A stretch of DNA of 64,000 nt, taken from NCBI GenBank assembly GCA_026004435.1, contig BPJD01000001.1, forward strand, positions 124,001 through 188,000. Reading direction: 5' to 3'. The position numbers and the translations under genes are program-made. Below the pieces are notes generated by a model. It ran no database searches. It was not told the DNA's origin and saw nothing but the letters and a program-made list of their open reading frames with translations. The number at the start of each line of letters is the position of its first letter. Position 1 is the stretch's first letter. Source of the DNA: Patescibacteria group bacterium. GTDB lineage: Bacteria; Patescibacteriota; Microgenomatia; UBA1406; GWC2-37-13. Below are positions 19,272 to 27,417 of this stretch, in pieces.

Positions 19272-19608
19272 AAGTGATTAATTAGATTTTAATTTAAGAT
19301 TAAGATTGTAATAAAACATAATAAGTATTAAAATACAAAGGTAAAAGAAGCATAAAAAGTGTATTAATTATTTTGGGTCTGTCTCATTTAACAGCGATAA
19401 AAAGTAGTGTTTTAACTCTGTACAATGAGTTAATATGAAGGTTAATAAAGGTTGACGAATTTTTATGGCAAGGTTTTGTTTTATGTTCAGTTGGATAATC
19501 AACTGAACGAAGAAGGTTAAGTTATATGATGGAGCCTTAAGAAATTGTCAAGAAATTATTAGTTAACAAGATCCTAGTTTTATAATTGAAAAGGAAACAA
19601 ACAAAGAG
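19272..19608. other. 337-bp intergenic region with a perfect 9-bp palindrome
   Basis: No coding frame is convincing here. It holds a perfect hairpin, GTTCAGTTG (19485-19493) and CAACTGAAC (19500-19508) with a 6-nt loop, and a weaker one near 19417-19434. There is no T-tract after the large hairpin, so it is not a standard terminator. It may be part of a small RNA or a protein-binding site upstream of rpmF. Confidence 0.4.
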
Positions 19609-19637
19609 TTGTTAATTTTTGGGTTTTAAGTTATAAT
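19609..19637 (+). promoter_or_regulatory. Promoter of rpmF-nusB-rnc
   Basis: The -35 TTGTTA (19609-19614), a 17-bp spacer and -10 TATAAT (19632-19637) form a good sigma-70-type promoter. The rpmF ATG follows at 19665, giving a leader of about 20 nt. Confidence 0.7.
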
Positions 19638-19664
19638 TAGTAATAATTGTCAGTTAATTCAACT

Positions 19665-19820
19665 ATGGCGGCAACTCCTAAAAGAAAAATATCAACAATG
19701 CGCAAAGGCAAAAGAATGAAATCTAAAATTGAAAAATTGCCTGAGGTTCAGTACTGTAAAAACTGTAATCAGCCAAAATTACCACATTTTGTTTGCCAAT
19801 CCTGTGGTCAAAAAACCTAA
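19665..19820 (+). CDS. rpmF: 50S ribosomal protein L32
   Basis: This 51-residue protein opens MAATPKRKISTMRKGKRM and has the zinc-ribbon cysteines in QYCKNCNQPKLPHFVCQSCG (CxxC...CxxC), the L32 pattern of zinc-containing forms. It is too short for many ORF callers. The nusB start overlaps its end. Confidence 0.93.
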   Translation: MAATPKRKISTMRKGKRMKSKIEKLPEVQYCKNCNQPKLPHFVCQSCGQKT

Positions 19821-20202
19821 TGTTGTAGACCAAAGACACAAAAAAAGATTACAAACAGTGCAGAATCTTTACTCTGCATTTTTTGGTCAGGGCAATTATC
19901 TAAATCAAGAACAGGAGATATTGGAAAAAACGCAAAAAATACTGGATAAGGTTGACCAGCTTGATTCTTATATTAAAAAATATGCGGTTAAACTTCCGTT
20001 TGATATGATACCTAAAATAGATTTGGCAATACTTAGATTAGGCATTTATGAACTTCTTTTTGAGGATGATCTGCCTGCAAAGGTTGTTATTGATGAAGCA
20101 ATAGATCTTGCTCACGAGTTAGGCACAGAAAGGTCTTACGCCTTTGTTAATGCAGTTTTAGGCAAAGTATATGATGAAATTAAAAAATCTAAAAGAACTT
20201 GA
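19804..20202 (+). CDS. nusB: Transcription antitermination protein NusB
   Basis: This is about 132 residues from a GTG at 19804, which overlaps the rpmF end by 17 nt; a longer TTG start would overlap rpmF deeply. The C-terminal NusB motif is clear: PKIDLAILRLGIYELLF, VVIDEAIDLAHELGTERSYA, FVNAVLGKV. NusB binds boxA RNA with S10 during rRNA transcription. The rnc gene overlaps its 3' end by 32 nt. Confidence 0.88.
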   Translation: MVKKPNVVDQRHKKRLQTVQNLYSAFFGQGNYLNQEQEILEKTQKILDKVDQLDSYIKKYAVKLPFDMIPKIDLAILRLGIYELLFEDDLPAKVVIDEAIDLAHELGTERSYAFVNAVLGKVYDEIKKSKRT

Positions 20203-20878
20203 ACGCAGTATTAGCGTAGTGTTTAATGACAAAGCTTTATTAAAACAGGCTTTGGTTCATAGATCTTATTTGAATGAATCAGATGTATTTAAGGAGTCAA
20301 ATGAGAGGTTAGAGTTTTTAGGAGATAGTTTGTTAAACTTTATAACAGCTGAGTATCTTTATTTAAATTATCCTGATGTTTCTGAGGGAGAGGCAACAGA
20401 TATTCGCTCCCTCTTGGTTTCTAAACCAGCTTTAGCTAAGACAGCCAGAAAGATTGATCTTGGCAGTTTTTTGTTTTTATCCAAGGGTGAGGTTGCATCC
20501 GGAGGAAAGGAAAAAGATACTCTTTTGGCTGATTCAATGGAGGCTTTAATTGCAGCGATTTATCTAGATCAGGGTTTAACTGTTTGCAAAGACTTTGTTA
20601 TAAGGTTTATAATTAAACCTTACCTTAAGGATCTATTAAAAGGTAATAAGGCAGTTTCAGAAAAGACTTTGCTGCAACAACTGACTCAGTCCAAGTATCA
20701 CCTTTTGCCAGAGTATAAAGTTATATCAAAACAGGGGCCAGACCATAAGGCTGTTTACGAAGTTGGCGTTTGGTTAAACAACAAGCTTTTGGCAAAAGCA
20801 AAAGGAAGCTCAAAAAAACAGGCTGAAAAAAACTGCGCCAAATTAGCATTAACTAAATTGCAATCTGATAAATTTTAA
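20171..20878 (+). CDS. rnc: Ribonuclease III
   Basis: This 235-residue enzyme has the RNase III signature ERLEFLGDSLLNF near residue 44 and the second acidic site in DTLLADSMEALIAAIYLDQG near 118. A C-terminal double-stranded RNA-binding domain follows (PEYKVISKQGPDHKAVYEV, then GSSKKQAEKNCAKLAL). ATG 20171 and 20174 are both possible. Its likely local substrate is the 27-bp stem flanking the 16S gene in this window. Confidence 0.96.
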   Translation: MMKLKNLKELERSISVVFNDKALLKQALVHRSYLNESDVFKESNERLEFLGDSLLNFITAEYLYLNYPDVSEGEATDIRSLLVSKPALAKTARKIDLGSFLFLSKGEVASGGKEKDTLLADSMEALIAAIYLDQGLTVCKDFVIRFIIKPYLKDLLKGNKAVSEKTLLQQLTQSKYHLLPEYKVISKQGPDHKAVYEVGVWLNNKLLAKAKGSSKKQAEKNCAKLALTKLQSDKF

Positions 20879-20886
20879 TGTATAAT
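20857..20886 (+). promoter_or_regulatory. Internal promoter of rpsP
   Basis: TTGCAA (20857-20862), 18 bp and TATAAT (20881-20886) lie at the very end of rnc and end 8 nt before the rpsP ATG. This would give a nearly leaderless rpsP mRNA. Confidence 0.65.
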
Positions 20887-20894
20887 AACCAGTT

Positions 20895-21188
20895 ATGTCA
20901 GCAGTTATCAGATTAACCAGGCTTGGTAGAAAAAACAGACCATTTTATAGAATAGTTGTTATGGATAAGCGCAGAAAGCGCGAATCTGTTTATATAGACA
21001 AGATTGGCCATTATGATCCTTTTGCCAAAGAGAGTGAACAATTAGTTATTGATAGTAATAAATTAAACCTTTGGCTGACACGGGGTGTTGAGCTGTCAGA
21101 AGGTGTAAGAAAGCTTTGGAAAAAAATAAATAGATCTTCAAAGGCGCAGGAACAGGCAAAAAAAAATACAGACAATACATCTAACTGA
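20895..21188 (+). CDS. rpsP: 30S ribosomal protein S16
   Basis: This 97-residue protein has the S16 N-terminus (SAVIRLTRLGRKNRPFYRIV) and the core motif YIDKIGHYDPFA, with a Lys/Gln/Asn-rich tail. It starts 16 nt after rnc with its own promoter. TGA is its stop, which shows TGA is not reassigned. It converges with pilO. Confidence 0.95.
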   Translation: MSAVIRLTRLGRKNRPFYRIVVMDKRRKRESVYIDKIGHYDPFAKESEQLVIDSNKLNLWLTRGVELSEGVRKLWKKINRSSKAQEQAKKNTDNTSN

Positions 21189-21197
21189 ACTGCTTAA

Positions 21198-21896
21198 TTA
21201 CTTTACAAAAGGATTTCCTTTTATAGGATAAAAGTTGTCTGAAGACTCTATTAGATCTATTTGTATCTTACTGCTGATCTCAGACAAGAGTGTAAGATCA
21301 TCTTTTGTTGGCAGTTCAATATTTGTAATATCATTGTCAATCGTCTTGGGATCATAATAATAAAAGGTTAGATCAATCTTTACATTGGTGGCTTCATTGT
21401 TATAATTAACTTCATTAATTGTTATGAGTTTGCCTGACTTGAAGTTATAGTCTTTTAAAAAATTTAAAAAACTCTTTGGAGAAGAGGTTCCTTCAATTGT
21501 GATTACTAATTTTCCTGTTGCTGAATCTGGTTTAACAGTGTATGAGACTGTAGCAAAGTTTGAGTCTCTGGCCAGCTTTTCAATTGCGGCAATAGTTTCA
21601 AACATATTATACTTATTGGGAATAAGCATATTGATTTGCTGGTAAAACTCATCAACAGCCTCGGTTGAGATGTTCATAGATTCAATTCTTTTTTTTACTT
21701 TTTCGTATCTGTCAATCTCTTCTTGGATATTTTTTATATTTTGTTTTTTTTCAAGAACAGATGTTCTAAAGTAGATTGATACAGAAAATAATATTGCAAT
21801 ATTAACTACAAGCAGAATGAAATAAATCAGGTGCTCTTTAATAAGAGCAATAGTGTATTTGTCAAAATAATTATTTTTCTTGTTGTTCATACTCAA
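21198..21896 (-). CDS. pilO: Type IV pilus assembly protein PilO-like
   Basis: This 232-residue protein has a short cytoplasmic N-terminus, one membrane helix (LIYFILLVVNIAILFSVSI), a coiled coil (KKQNIKNIQEEIDRYEKV) and a ferredoxin-like C-terminal domain. PilO forms the inner-membrane alignment complex with PilN and PilM. Assignment rests on topology plus position after pilN, which it overlaps by 26 nt. Confidence 0.75.
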   Translation of the reverse strand: MSMNNKKNNYFDKYTIALIKEHLIYFILLVVNIAILFSVSIYFRTSVLEKKQNIKNIQEEIDRYEKVKKRIESMNISTEAVDEFYQQINMLIPNKYNMFETIAAIEKLARDSNFATVSYTVKPDSATGKLVITIEGTSSPKSFLNFLKDYNFKSGKLITINEVNYNNEATNVKIDLTFYYYDPKTIDNDITNIELPTKDDLTLLSEISSKIQIDLIESSDNFYPIKGNPFVK

Positions 21897-22539
21897 AACT
21901 TAATTTGTTAAAGGTTCCTTCAAGATTAATCTCCAAATTTGAGTTGTCTGCATTTTGATCCAGAATAATGCCTTTTAACTCGAGTTTAGAAAACAAATTT
22001 AAAAAATCAGGATTCTCAATCAGATCAAGTAACTCTTTGTAAGCTTCTTGGTTGAAGGTATTAAAGACTAAGGTGGTTTTTTGGCTTGTATCAAGCGACA
22101 TATTTTTTAATTCAATTTTTTTGATTAATTGAGCTGATTGAGTAGCTGTAGAGGCAGAGTCTGTTGCTGTTTCCTCCAGAATCTGATCTGAGGATACATC
22201 TAGATTGATTAGGTCGATGACTTTAGTATAATATGCTTTGAAGTTGGCATCATCGTTATTTAGATAGTCTTTTAAGATTTTAATTTTTTGAGCTATTACA
22301 GCTAATTTCTGGTTTCTGGCTGTGTTCTGTGATATTGTCTCAATTAAGTCACTTCTTGCTTTAGTAATTTTTCTAAGTTCAAGGCTTAGTCTGACATTGT
22401 CGTAAATAATTTTAGCTGTTATTGCAAAAACCAGCAATGTTATTGCTACTACTGTTTTTCTAATGTATGAAAAAATCTTTTCTTTTTTTTCAAAGCCTGA
22501 GATGCGTCTGGAAAAATTTATGCCTTTTCTAAATTTCAT
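21871..22539 (-). CDS. pilN: Type IV pilus assembly protein PilN-like
   Basis: I start at ATG 22539 (MKFRKGINFSRRIS), which overlaps the pilM stop as TAATG; an upstream TTG at 22563 is less likely. The protein is about 222 residues, with a basic cytoplasmic N-terminus, one helix (TVVAITLLVFAITAKIIY) and a coiled coil. PilN binds PilM through its N-terminus. AGGAGG lies 12 nt upstream but also encodes the PilM end. Confidence 0.75.
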   Translation of the reverse strand: MKFRKGINFSRRISGFEKKEKIFSYIRKTVVAITLLVFAITAKIIYDNVRLSLELRKITKARSDLIETISQNTARNQKLAVIAQKIKILKDYLNNDDANFKAYYTKVIDLINLDVSSDQILEETATDSASTATQSAQLIKKIELKNMSLDTSQKTTLVFNTFNQEAYKELLDLIENPDFLNLFSKLELKGIILDQNADNSNLEINLEGTFNKLSFEYEQQEK

Positions 22540-23552
22540 TAGATTATCAGTCCTCCTAAACAATTAATAATATCATTGGCAAGGGCAGGGTTCTGATGTA
22601 GAATTTTGCTCTTATTAAGATCAACTAAGTTGTTTATATTTATCTGAGCTAAACTGCATTTAATTGTTTGGGCTGTATACTGCGGTAGTCCCAGCACTTT
22701 GTTTGCTCCTGAGGTAAATATAATGTTTTTAACAATTGAACCATATTTGCTTTGGGCAACATTCACCGATTGGTATATCTCTCTGGTAAAATCAGACAGT
22801 ATTGGTTTAAGTATCTCAGTTAAGTTGTTAGAATTAATCTGAGTTGCCGAAAGAATTTTTTCAGCTTCTGCTTTGGTAATGTTGGCAAACAAGGCTAGCT
22901 CTTTAATAAAGAGATTGTATCCGTTTTGAAAGGTATGAGAGTTGTAGATAAGCCTTCTTTGTTCATTGTAAAAATATACTGTCGTTGTATTGTAATCAAA
23001 GTTTATAAGCAGGGAGTCGCTAAGTTTAAGCTCACTGGCATAGGTTATGGTTTTTCCTAAAGCTGATAACTGGTTTTCAATTCTTTCTGGTATAAAGCCG
23101 ACTACCTCAAATAGATTAATTAGTTTCTGGATATGAGTTTTTTCAACAGCTACAATCATTATTAAAAGTTTTTTCTTGTCTATTGTTTCTTCAAGCACAT
23201 CAATGTCTATATTAACCTTGTTTAACGGTAAAGGAATAAACTGATCTGCCTGAAATCTTACAGCTGCGTAAAGTTCTTTTTCCCTTAAGTTTGGGTAAAT
23301 TTTAAAGTTGTTATAAGTTATTGCATCAGGAATAATAACAGATATTTTTTTGCTTTTGGTTCCAAGTTTATCAAGCACTGCTTTAAGCCTATGACCTTGA
23401 TTGTTGAAAATATTGGCATTATTGCTGAAATAAAAATCTTCTTCAGCTGGTTCTATAACAATATTGTCAATCTCAAACTTGTTTTTATTAAGCTGTCCTG
23501 TTATTGCTTTGATTTGATTAACAGATATTTCAACAACTGTGTTTTTTGCCAT
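22539..23552 (-). CDS. pilM: Type IV pilus assembly ATPase-fold protein PilM-like
   Basis: This 337-residue protein has an actin/FtsA-like fold. Visible are the first phosphate loop region (VVEISVNQIKAI), REKELYAAVRFQADQFIPLPL (a typical PilM stretch), the second loop (LLINFDYNTTTVYFYN) and the late IIFTSGANKVLGL. It is cytoplasmic and recruits PilN. It heads the pilM-pilN-pilO unit. Confidence 0.85.
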   Translation of the reverse strand: MAKNTVVEISVNQIKAITGQLNKNKFEIDNIVIEPAEEDFYFSNNANIFNNQGHRLKAVLDKLGTKSKKISVIIPDAITYNNFKIYPNLREKELYAAVRFQADQFIPLPLNKVNIDIDVLEETIDKKKLLIMIVAVEKTHIQKLINLFEVVGFIPERIENQLSALGKTITYASELKLSDSLLINFDYNTTTVYFYNEQRRLIYNSHTFQNGYNLFIKELALFANITKAEAEKILSATQINSNNLTEILKPILSDFTREIYQSVNVAQSKYGSIVKNIIFTSGANKVLGLPQYTAQTIKCSLAQININNLVDLNKSKILHQNPALANDIINCLGGLII

Positions 23553-23611
23553 AGTTTAATTAAAATATAAACTATTTTGATTAATTGTTCAATCAATTAT
23601 TTTCAGGTAGT

Positions 23612-24187
23612 TTACTCAAGTTTGAATTGATTTATTTTAAGAATAGTTGATCCTTTAAACATCATTGTTGGCACTGTCAAACTACTGGTTCTATAAATTG
23701 AGTTAAACGAGTATTCTATTAAAATATTGTCTCCATTTAATTTTTCAGCTGATATCTGAAAGTTTTCAATTGATATATTGTTGTCAGTTAATTTGTTTTC
23801 TGTTAAGTTTTCATAAACACTAATTTTATTTTCATTAGTTAAAATTGTTAATGTGTATGTTGGTACAGGGCTTTTGTTATACTCTATATATAAGCCGTTA
23901 TTTGATGTAATCTTTCCTCCTACATCTAACTCAATTACATTTGTAGGATTTGCCACTCCTACTGCTCTTACTTTTGATGTATAATTGGAGTTGTTTTTTT
24001 CAATATAGGTTTTTATTGCATCAACTGTTTCAGTAGAGTTTTCCAGCAAATTTTGTATTGCCAATAATTTTGCCTGCTCTCGAATAACTGAAATTATTGA
24101 GATAAACAAAGCAGGCAGGATTAGACCTAAAATTGCCAGAACTGTCAGCACCTCAATAAGAGAAAACCCAAGTTTTGTTTTTTTCAT
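23612..24187 (-). CDS. Minor pseudopilin (prepilin-type N-terminus)
   Basis: This 191-residue protein has a class III signal, KLGFSLIEVLTVLAILGLIL: cleavage after Gly, then Phe, with Glu at +5. The rest is a globular beta-rich domain. Its size resembles PilW/GspJ-type minor pilins. It overlaps the O-ligase-like gene by 4 nt and lies upstream of pilM in the same direction. Confidence 0.8.
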   Translation of the reverse strand: MKKTKLGFSLIEVLTVLAILGLILPALFISIISVIREQAKLLAIQNLLENSTETVDAIKTYIEKNNSNYTSKVRAVGVANPTNVIELDVGGKITSNNGLYIEYNKSPVPTYTLTILTNENKISVYENLTENKLTDNNISIENFQISAEKLNGDNILIEYSFNSIYRTSSLTVPTMMFKGSTILKINQFKLE

Positions 24188-26274
24188 AAGCTTTCTAATG
24201 AGTTTATTTCATTTGTAATATCAGGATTGTTAAGTTTTTTATTTACTTCTTCTAAATATTTGATAGCTTGTTCTTTTGACTCTGTAAGCAAAACATATTT
24301 AGAGTATAGCAGATGCGAAGGAATATAATCTGGTTTTAAGGCTATAAGTTGTTTCATAGTTGTATTTTTAATCTCAGTCAGTTTGTCTTTGTTATCTTGA
24401 TAGTAAAGGAACTTAAGAAAATTATACATATAAAAGGAGCTTATCTCTGTGGGGGCTATTTTATGAGCTTGTTCAAGTTGTTTGATTCCATACTCTAAAT
24501 CAGATTTTTGTAGATCAGCTTGGTAAAAATAAAAAGCATTCCTGCCAGCATTTTTTTTATAAATTATGTTGTAGGGTGATTTATTTATTGCTGATTCATT
24601 AATTTCTTTTATCTTATTTTTACTAATGTCGTAAATCTCTATTGCTGTGTTAGTCTCATCTTCATTAAGTTGTGTTACCAAAAGATATAGCTGAGCTTTA
24701 GCAGAAGATAGTTCAGTCTGATAATTAGGGTGGCTTAAAAGTTTTGACGCTTGCAATAAGCTGTTTTGAGCAGTTATGAAATCAGACTGTTTTTTAGCCT
24801 GCAATCCTTGTTCGTATAACAGATCTGCTCTAAATAATAACTGGATAAGATAAATTGAGATAAACATAAAAACTACTGATGCTGTTGTTTTAATATTTGT
24901 TATAAAATGTTTTTGATTAGACTGATTTTTGTCGTAAATAATAAGAGCAGCGTTCAGCAAAAAAATATACAAGGAAGTTGTAGTAGTAGAAAAGCTTGTG
25001 AAATTGTTGATATTAATATTTAAAAAACCTGCAGCAATTACTAGATAGAAGAGATTTTTTGTTTTCAAGTAACTGTAAAGGCTGATTATCATAGGCATAA
25101 TTACTAAAGCAATATAGGCTGAGAATCCTATTATGCCTTCTGTTGCCAGATAGTTTAGAAATTCATTATGAGCTTTATTGTAGATATAGTTCCATTCAGA
25201 GATCATATTATGCTCTGCTGGTCTGGTAAAAAAATAGGAAATGCCAAAGGTTTCTGGACCAGTGCCAAAGACAGGGTATCTTTTAAACAATTCCCAAGCG
25301 CCTTTCCAGACTATAAGTCTTATTTTGCCTGAGTCTGTTATTGGTTCTGATGTCTCAATCTCTGTTTGGTTGATCTGAACGCTGGTGTCTAATGATTTGT
25401 CTTGGCTAAGATCAGTTAGGTTTCTGATTCTTTCTGTTATAAAAGATTTATCAGTAAAGATGGCAAGTATTAAAATTATTGTTATTAGCAAATAATTTAG
25501 GTTAGGTTTAGCTATTTTTTTATTAAGATAACCTAAGACCAAGAACATAAAAACTGAGACAATCATAGCAAACTGTCCTGTAAGGGATCTTGTAAAGATC
25601 AGTGCAATAGAATTAACTGCAAGAAAAATAAGATAAATTATTAATGATCTTTTGTTTTTGCTTTTTGCTATAAGATAACTTAGAAAAACTAAGTTTACGC
25701 CTAAATAATTTGCCAACCAGTTAGGCTGACCTAATGTTGAAAATATGCGTTCTGCTGGTTTGAAGTTCTCTGTCCAGCAGGTATTAGTTATGGTGTTGGA
25801 TAACACATAACAGATCAGATCAATATTGTACTTGCTGAGAATTCCAATTATACTTACAAAAACTGATGTTAAGGCTGACAGTTGTAGTAATTTAAGCAAT
25901 TGCTTTTTGTTGAGTGTAAAGATTAATGAATAGAAAAGCAAAAAGTAATAAATTGATGATAATACTCCTCCATTGAACCTACCATAGTAGCCAAAAAAAG
26001 ATGTCCAACGGTCAATTGTAATAAAAACACCAAGCATCTGAACAATTGTAAAGATTAAAACAGCGTAGAATACTTTGTGATTTAAATATATTTTTTTTGG
26101 GTTGATTATAAAAGAGAGACCAAAGATAAAGGTTGTAAAAAGGTAAATAGTTATAAGTTTATTAAACTCAAATATCTCGGTTGTGTGTTTATAAAAAATC
26201 AATGGTGTTAAAATAAATAAAGAGTATGTTAAGATTAAAACAGTTTCTCTTAGTTTTTGTATGAAATCTTCCAT
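24184..26274 (-). CDS. O-antigen ligase/PglL-like membrane protein with TPRs
   Basis: This is about 696 residues from ATG 26274, chosen because TTGAAT-17-TATATT (26310-26282) ends 7 nt before it. The N-terminal two thirds have about ten membrane helices and a Wzy_C-type loop (PVFGTGPETFG; the hallmark His in YNKAHNEFLNYLATEGIIG). The last third is soluble with TPR-like helices. The family joins glycans to lipid A or to pilin. With pil genes directly downstream, pilin O-glycosylation is a fair inference. The open frame extends upstream to 26385. Confidence 0.75.
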   Translation of the reverse strand: MEDFIQKLRETVLILTYSLFILTPLIFYKHTTEIFEFNKLITIYLFTTFIFGLSFIINPKKIYLNHKVFYAVLIFTIVQMLGVFITIDRWTSFFGYYGRFNGGVLSSIYYFLLFYSLIFTLNKKQLLKLLQLSALTSVFVSIIGILSKYNIDLICYVLSNTITNTCWTENFKPAERIFSTLGQPNWLANYLGVNLVFLSYLIAKSKNKRSLIIYLIFLAVNSIALIFTRSLTGQFAMIVSVFMFLVLGYLNKKIAKPNLNYLLITIILILAIFTDKSFITERIRNLTDLSQDKSLDTSVQINQTEIETSEPITDSGKIRLIVWKGAWELFKRYPVFGTGPETFGISYFFTRPAEHNMISEWNYIYNKAHNEFLNYLATEGIIGFSAYIALVIMPMIISLYSYLKTKNLFYLVIAAGFLNININNFTSFSTTTTSLYIFLLNAALIIYDKNQSNQKHFITNIKTTASVVFMFISIYLIQLLFRADLLYEQGLQAKKQSDFITAQNSLLQASKLLSHPNYQTELSSAKAQLYLLVTQLNEDETNTAIEIYDISKNKIKEINESAINKSPYNIIYKKNAGRNAFYFYQADLQKSDLEYGIKQLEQAHKIAPTEISSFYMYNFLKFLYYQDNKDKLTEIKNTTMKQLIALKPDYIPSHLLYSKYVLLTESKEQAIKYLEEVNKKLNNPDITNEINSLESL

Positions 26275-27337
26275 TAATTTAAATATAAATAAATTTTTGT
26301 CTAAATTCAAAATAGATATCTTTAATTTTCCCAGATTTTGTTTTGATTTTGGTACTAATTTTGTAAGAATTGGCATAAGCGACAAGGGTGTTATTCAGGA
26401 GAATAATGTTATTGCTCATCATATTTACAGAGATAAGTACTTATTTTATGGAAAGGAAGCAAAGGAGCTAATTGGCAAGACTCCAAAAATAATAAAGATA
26501 ATTCATCCAGTTCAGAAAGGAGTTATCAATGACTTTGATGCGTTTTACAACCTACTAAGTTTTATAAAAGAAGATCAGTTGTTAGGCAGTTGGGCAAACC
26601 TTAAGTTTGCTCCATACTTTTCCTATGCTGTTGTTGGTATTCCAAATTTTGCCACAGAGATTGAACAAAGAGCTTCAAAAGAAGTTTTGCAGAAACTTGG
26701 CTTCAATCAGGTATTTCTTGTGCCTTCTGCCATAGCTTGTGCAGCCTCATTAGTAGATGATCTTTTTGTTAGTAAACCTTTTATAATTCTTGATCTTGGC
26801 GCAGGCAAGGTTGAGGTATCTATAATTAGTAAAGGCGGTGTTGTTTTAAGCAGATACCTTGATTTTGGAGGATTTTTTTTGGATGAAAGAATTAGGCATT
26901 ATCTCCATCTAAAGTATGCTGTTGCTGTTGGCTATGCTACAGCTGAGAGACTTAAAATTGAGCTTTTAAACTTTAACAACAGTGAAAAGCAGATTACTGT
27001 TAAAGGGAAGGCTTTGGATACAGGTTTGCCAAAAGAGATTAAGGTAAAAACCTCTGAAATTTTAGAAGCTTTGTATCCTTCAATTACCAGAATTGTTGAT
27101 GAAGTTAAAAACATTATTGAAGAATCTCCTCCTGAGATTGTTGAGGATATTACAACTAATGGTGTATATCTAGTTGGAGGTCTAAGTTTTATTGATGGTT
27201 TAGATAAATTTTTATCAGATGAGGTTAAGGTTAAGGTAAATAAAGTAGATAATCCGACGCGGTCTCAGATTGATGGCTTATTAAAGATAGCTAAATCTCC
27301 TCAGCTATTAAGGGTAGTAAAACTTCCTGATGTTTAA
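26261..27337 (+). CDS. MreB-like actin-family protein
   Basis: This is about 358 residues. MreB features are FCFDFGTNFVRIG (phosphate 1), GVINDFDAF, VVGIPNFATEIEQRASKE, LVPSAIACAAS, ILDLGAGKVEVSIISKGG (phosphate 2), YATAERLKIELL, and VYLVGGLSFIDGLDKFL. It probably organises cell-wall synthesis under the membrane. The start is uncertain: ATG 26261 or TTG 26297, where TATAAA (26284-26289) ends 7 nt before. Its 5' end overlaps the divergent O-ligase promoter. Confidence 0.8.
   Translation: MKSSINLNINKFLSKFKIDIFNFPRFCFDFGTNFVRIGISDKGVIQENNVIAHHIYRDKYLFYGKEAKELIGKTPKIIKIIHPVQKGVINDFDAFYNLLSFIKEDQLLGSWANLKFAPYFSYAVVGIPNFATEIEQRASKEVLQKLGFNQVFLVPSAIACAASLVDDLFVSKPFIILDLGAGKVEVSIISKGGVVLSRYLDFGGFFLDERIRHYLHLKYAVAVGYATAERLKIELLNFNNSEKQITVKGKALDTGLPKEIKVKTSEILEALYPSITRIVDEVKNIIEESPPEIVEDITTNGVYLVGGLSFIDGLDKFLSDEVKVKVNKVDNPTRSQIDGLLKIAKSPQLLRVVKLPDV
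26282..26310 (-). promoter_or_regulatory. Promoter of the O-ligase-like gene, overlapping a divergent -10
   Basis: On the minus strand TTGAAT (26310-26305), 17 bp and TATATT (26287-26282) precede ATG 26274 by 7 nt, a leaderless layout. On the plus strand TATAAA (26284-26289) overlaps it. RNA polymerase could probably use only one direction at a time. Confidence 0.6.
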
Positions 27338-27369
27338 TGGGTTAAATTTAGAATCTAACAGATATTCTT

Positions 27370-27396
27370 CAGTTAAGGAATAAAACCGGACTAGGA
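27370..27396 (-). other. Pre-16S processing stem, 3' arm
   Basis: These 27 bases pair with 28952-28978 across the 16S gene. They differ at one position, which in RNA is a G-U pair, so the stem is fully paired. This is the expected RNase III target bracketing mature 16S. Confidence 0.85.
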
Positions 27397-27417
27397 GTTT
27401 AAGGTAAGAACAAAAAG

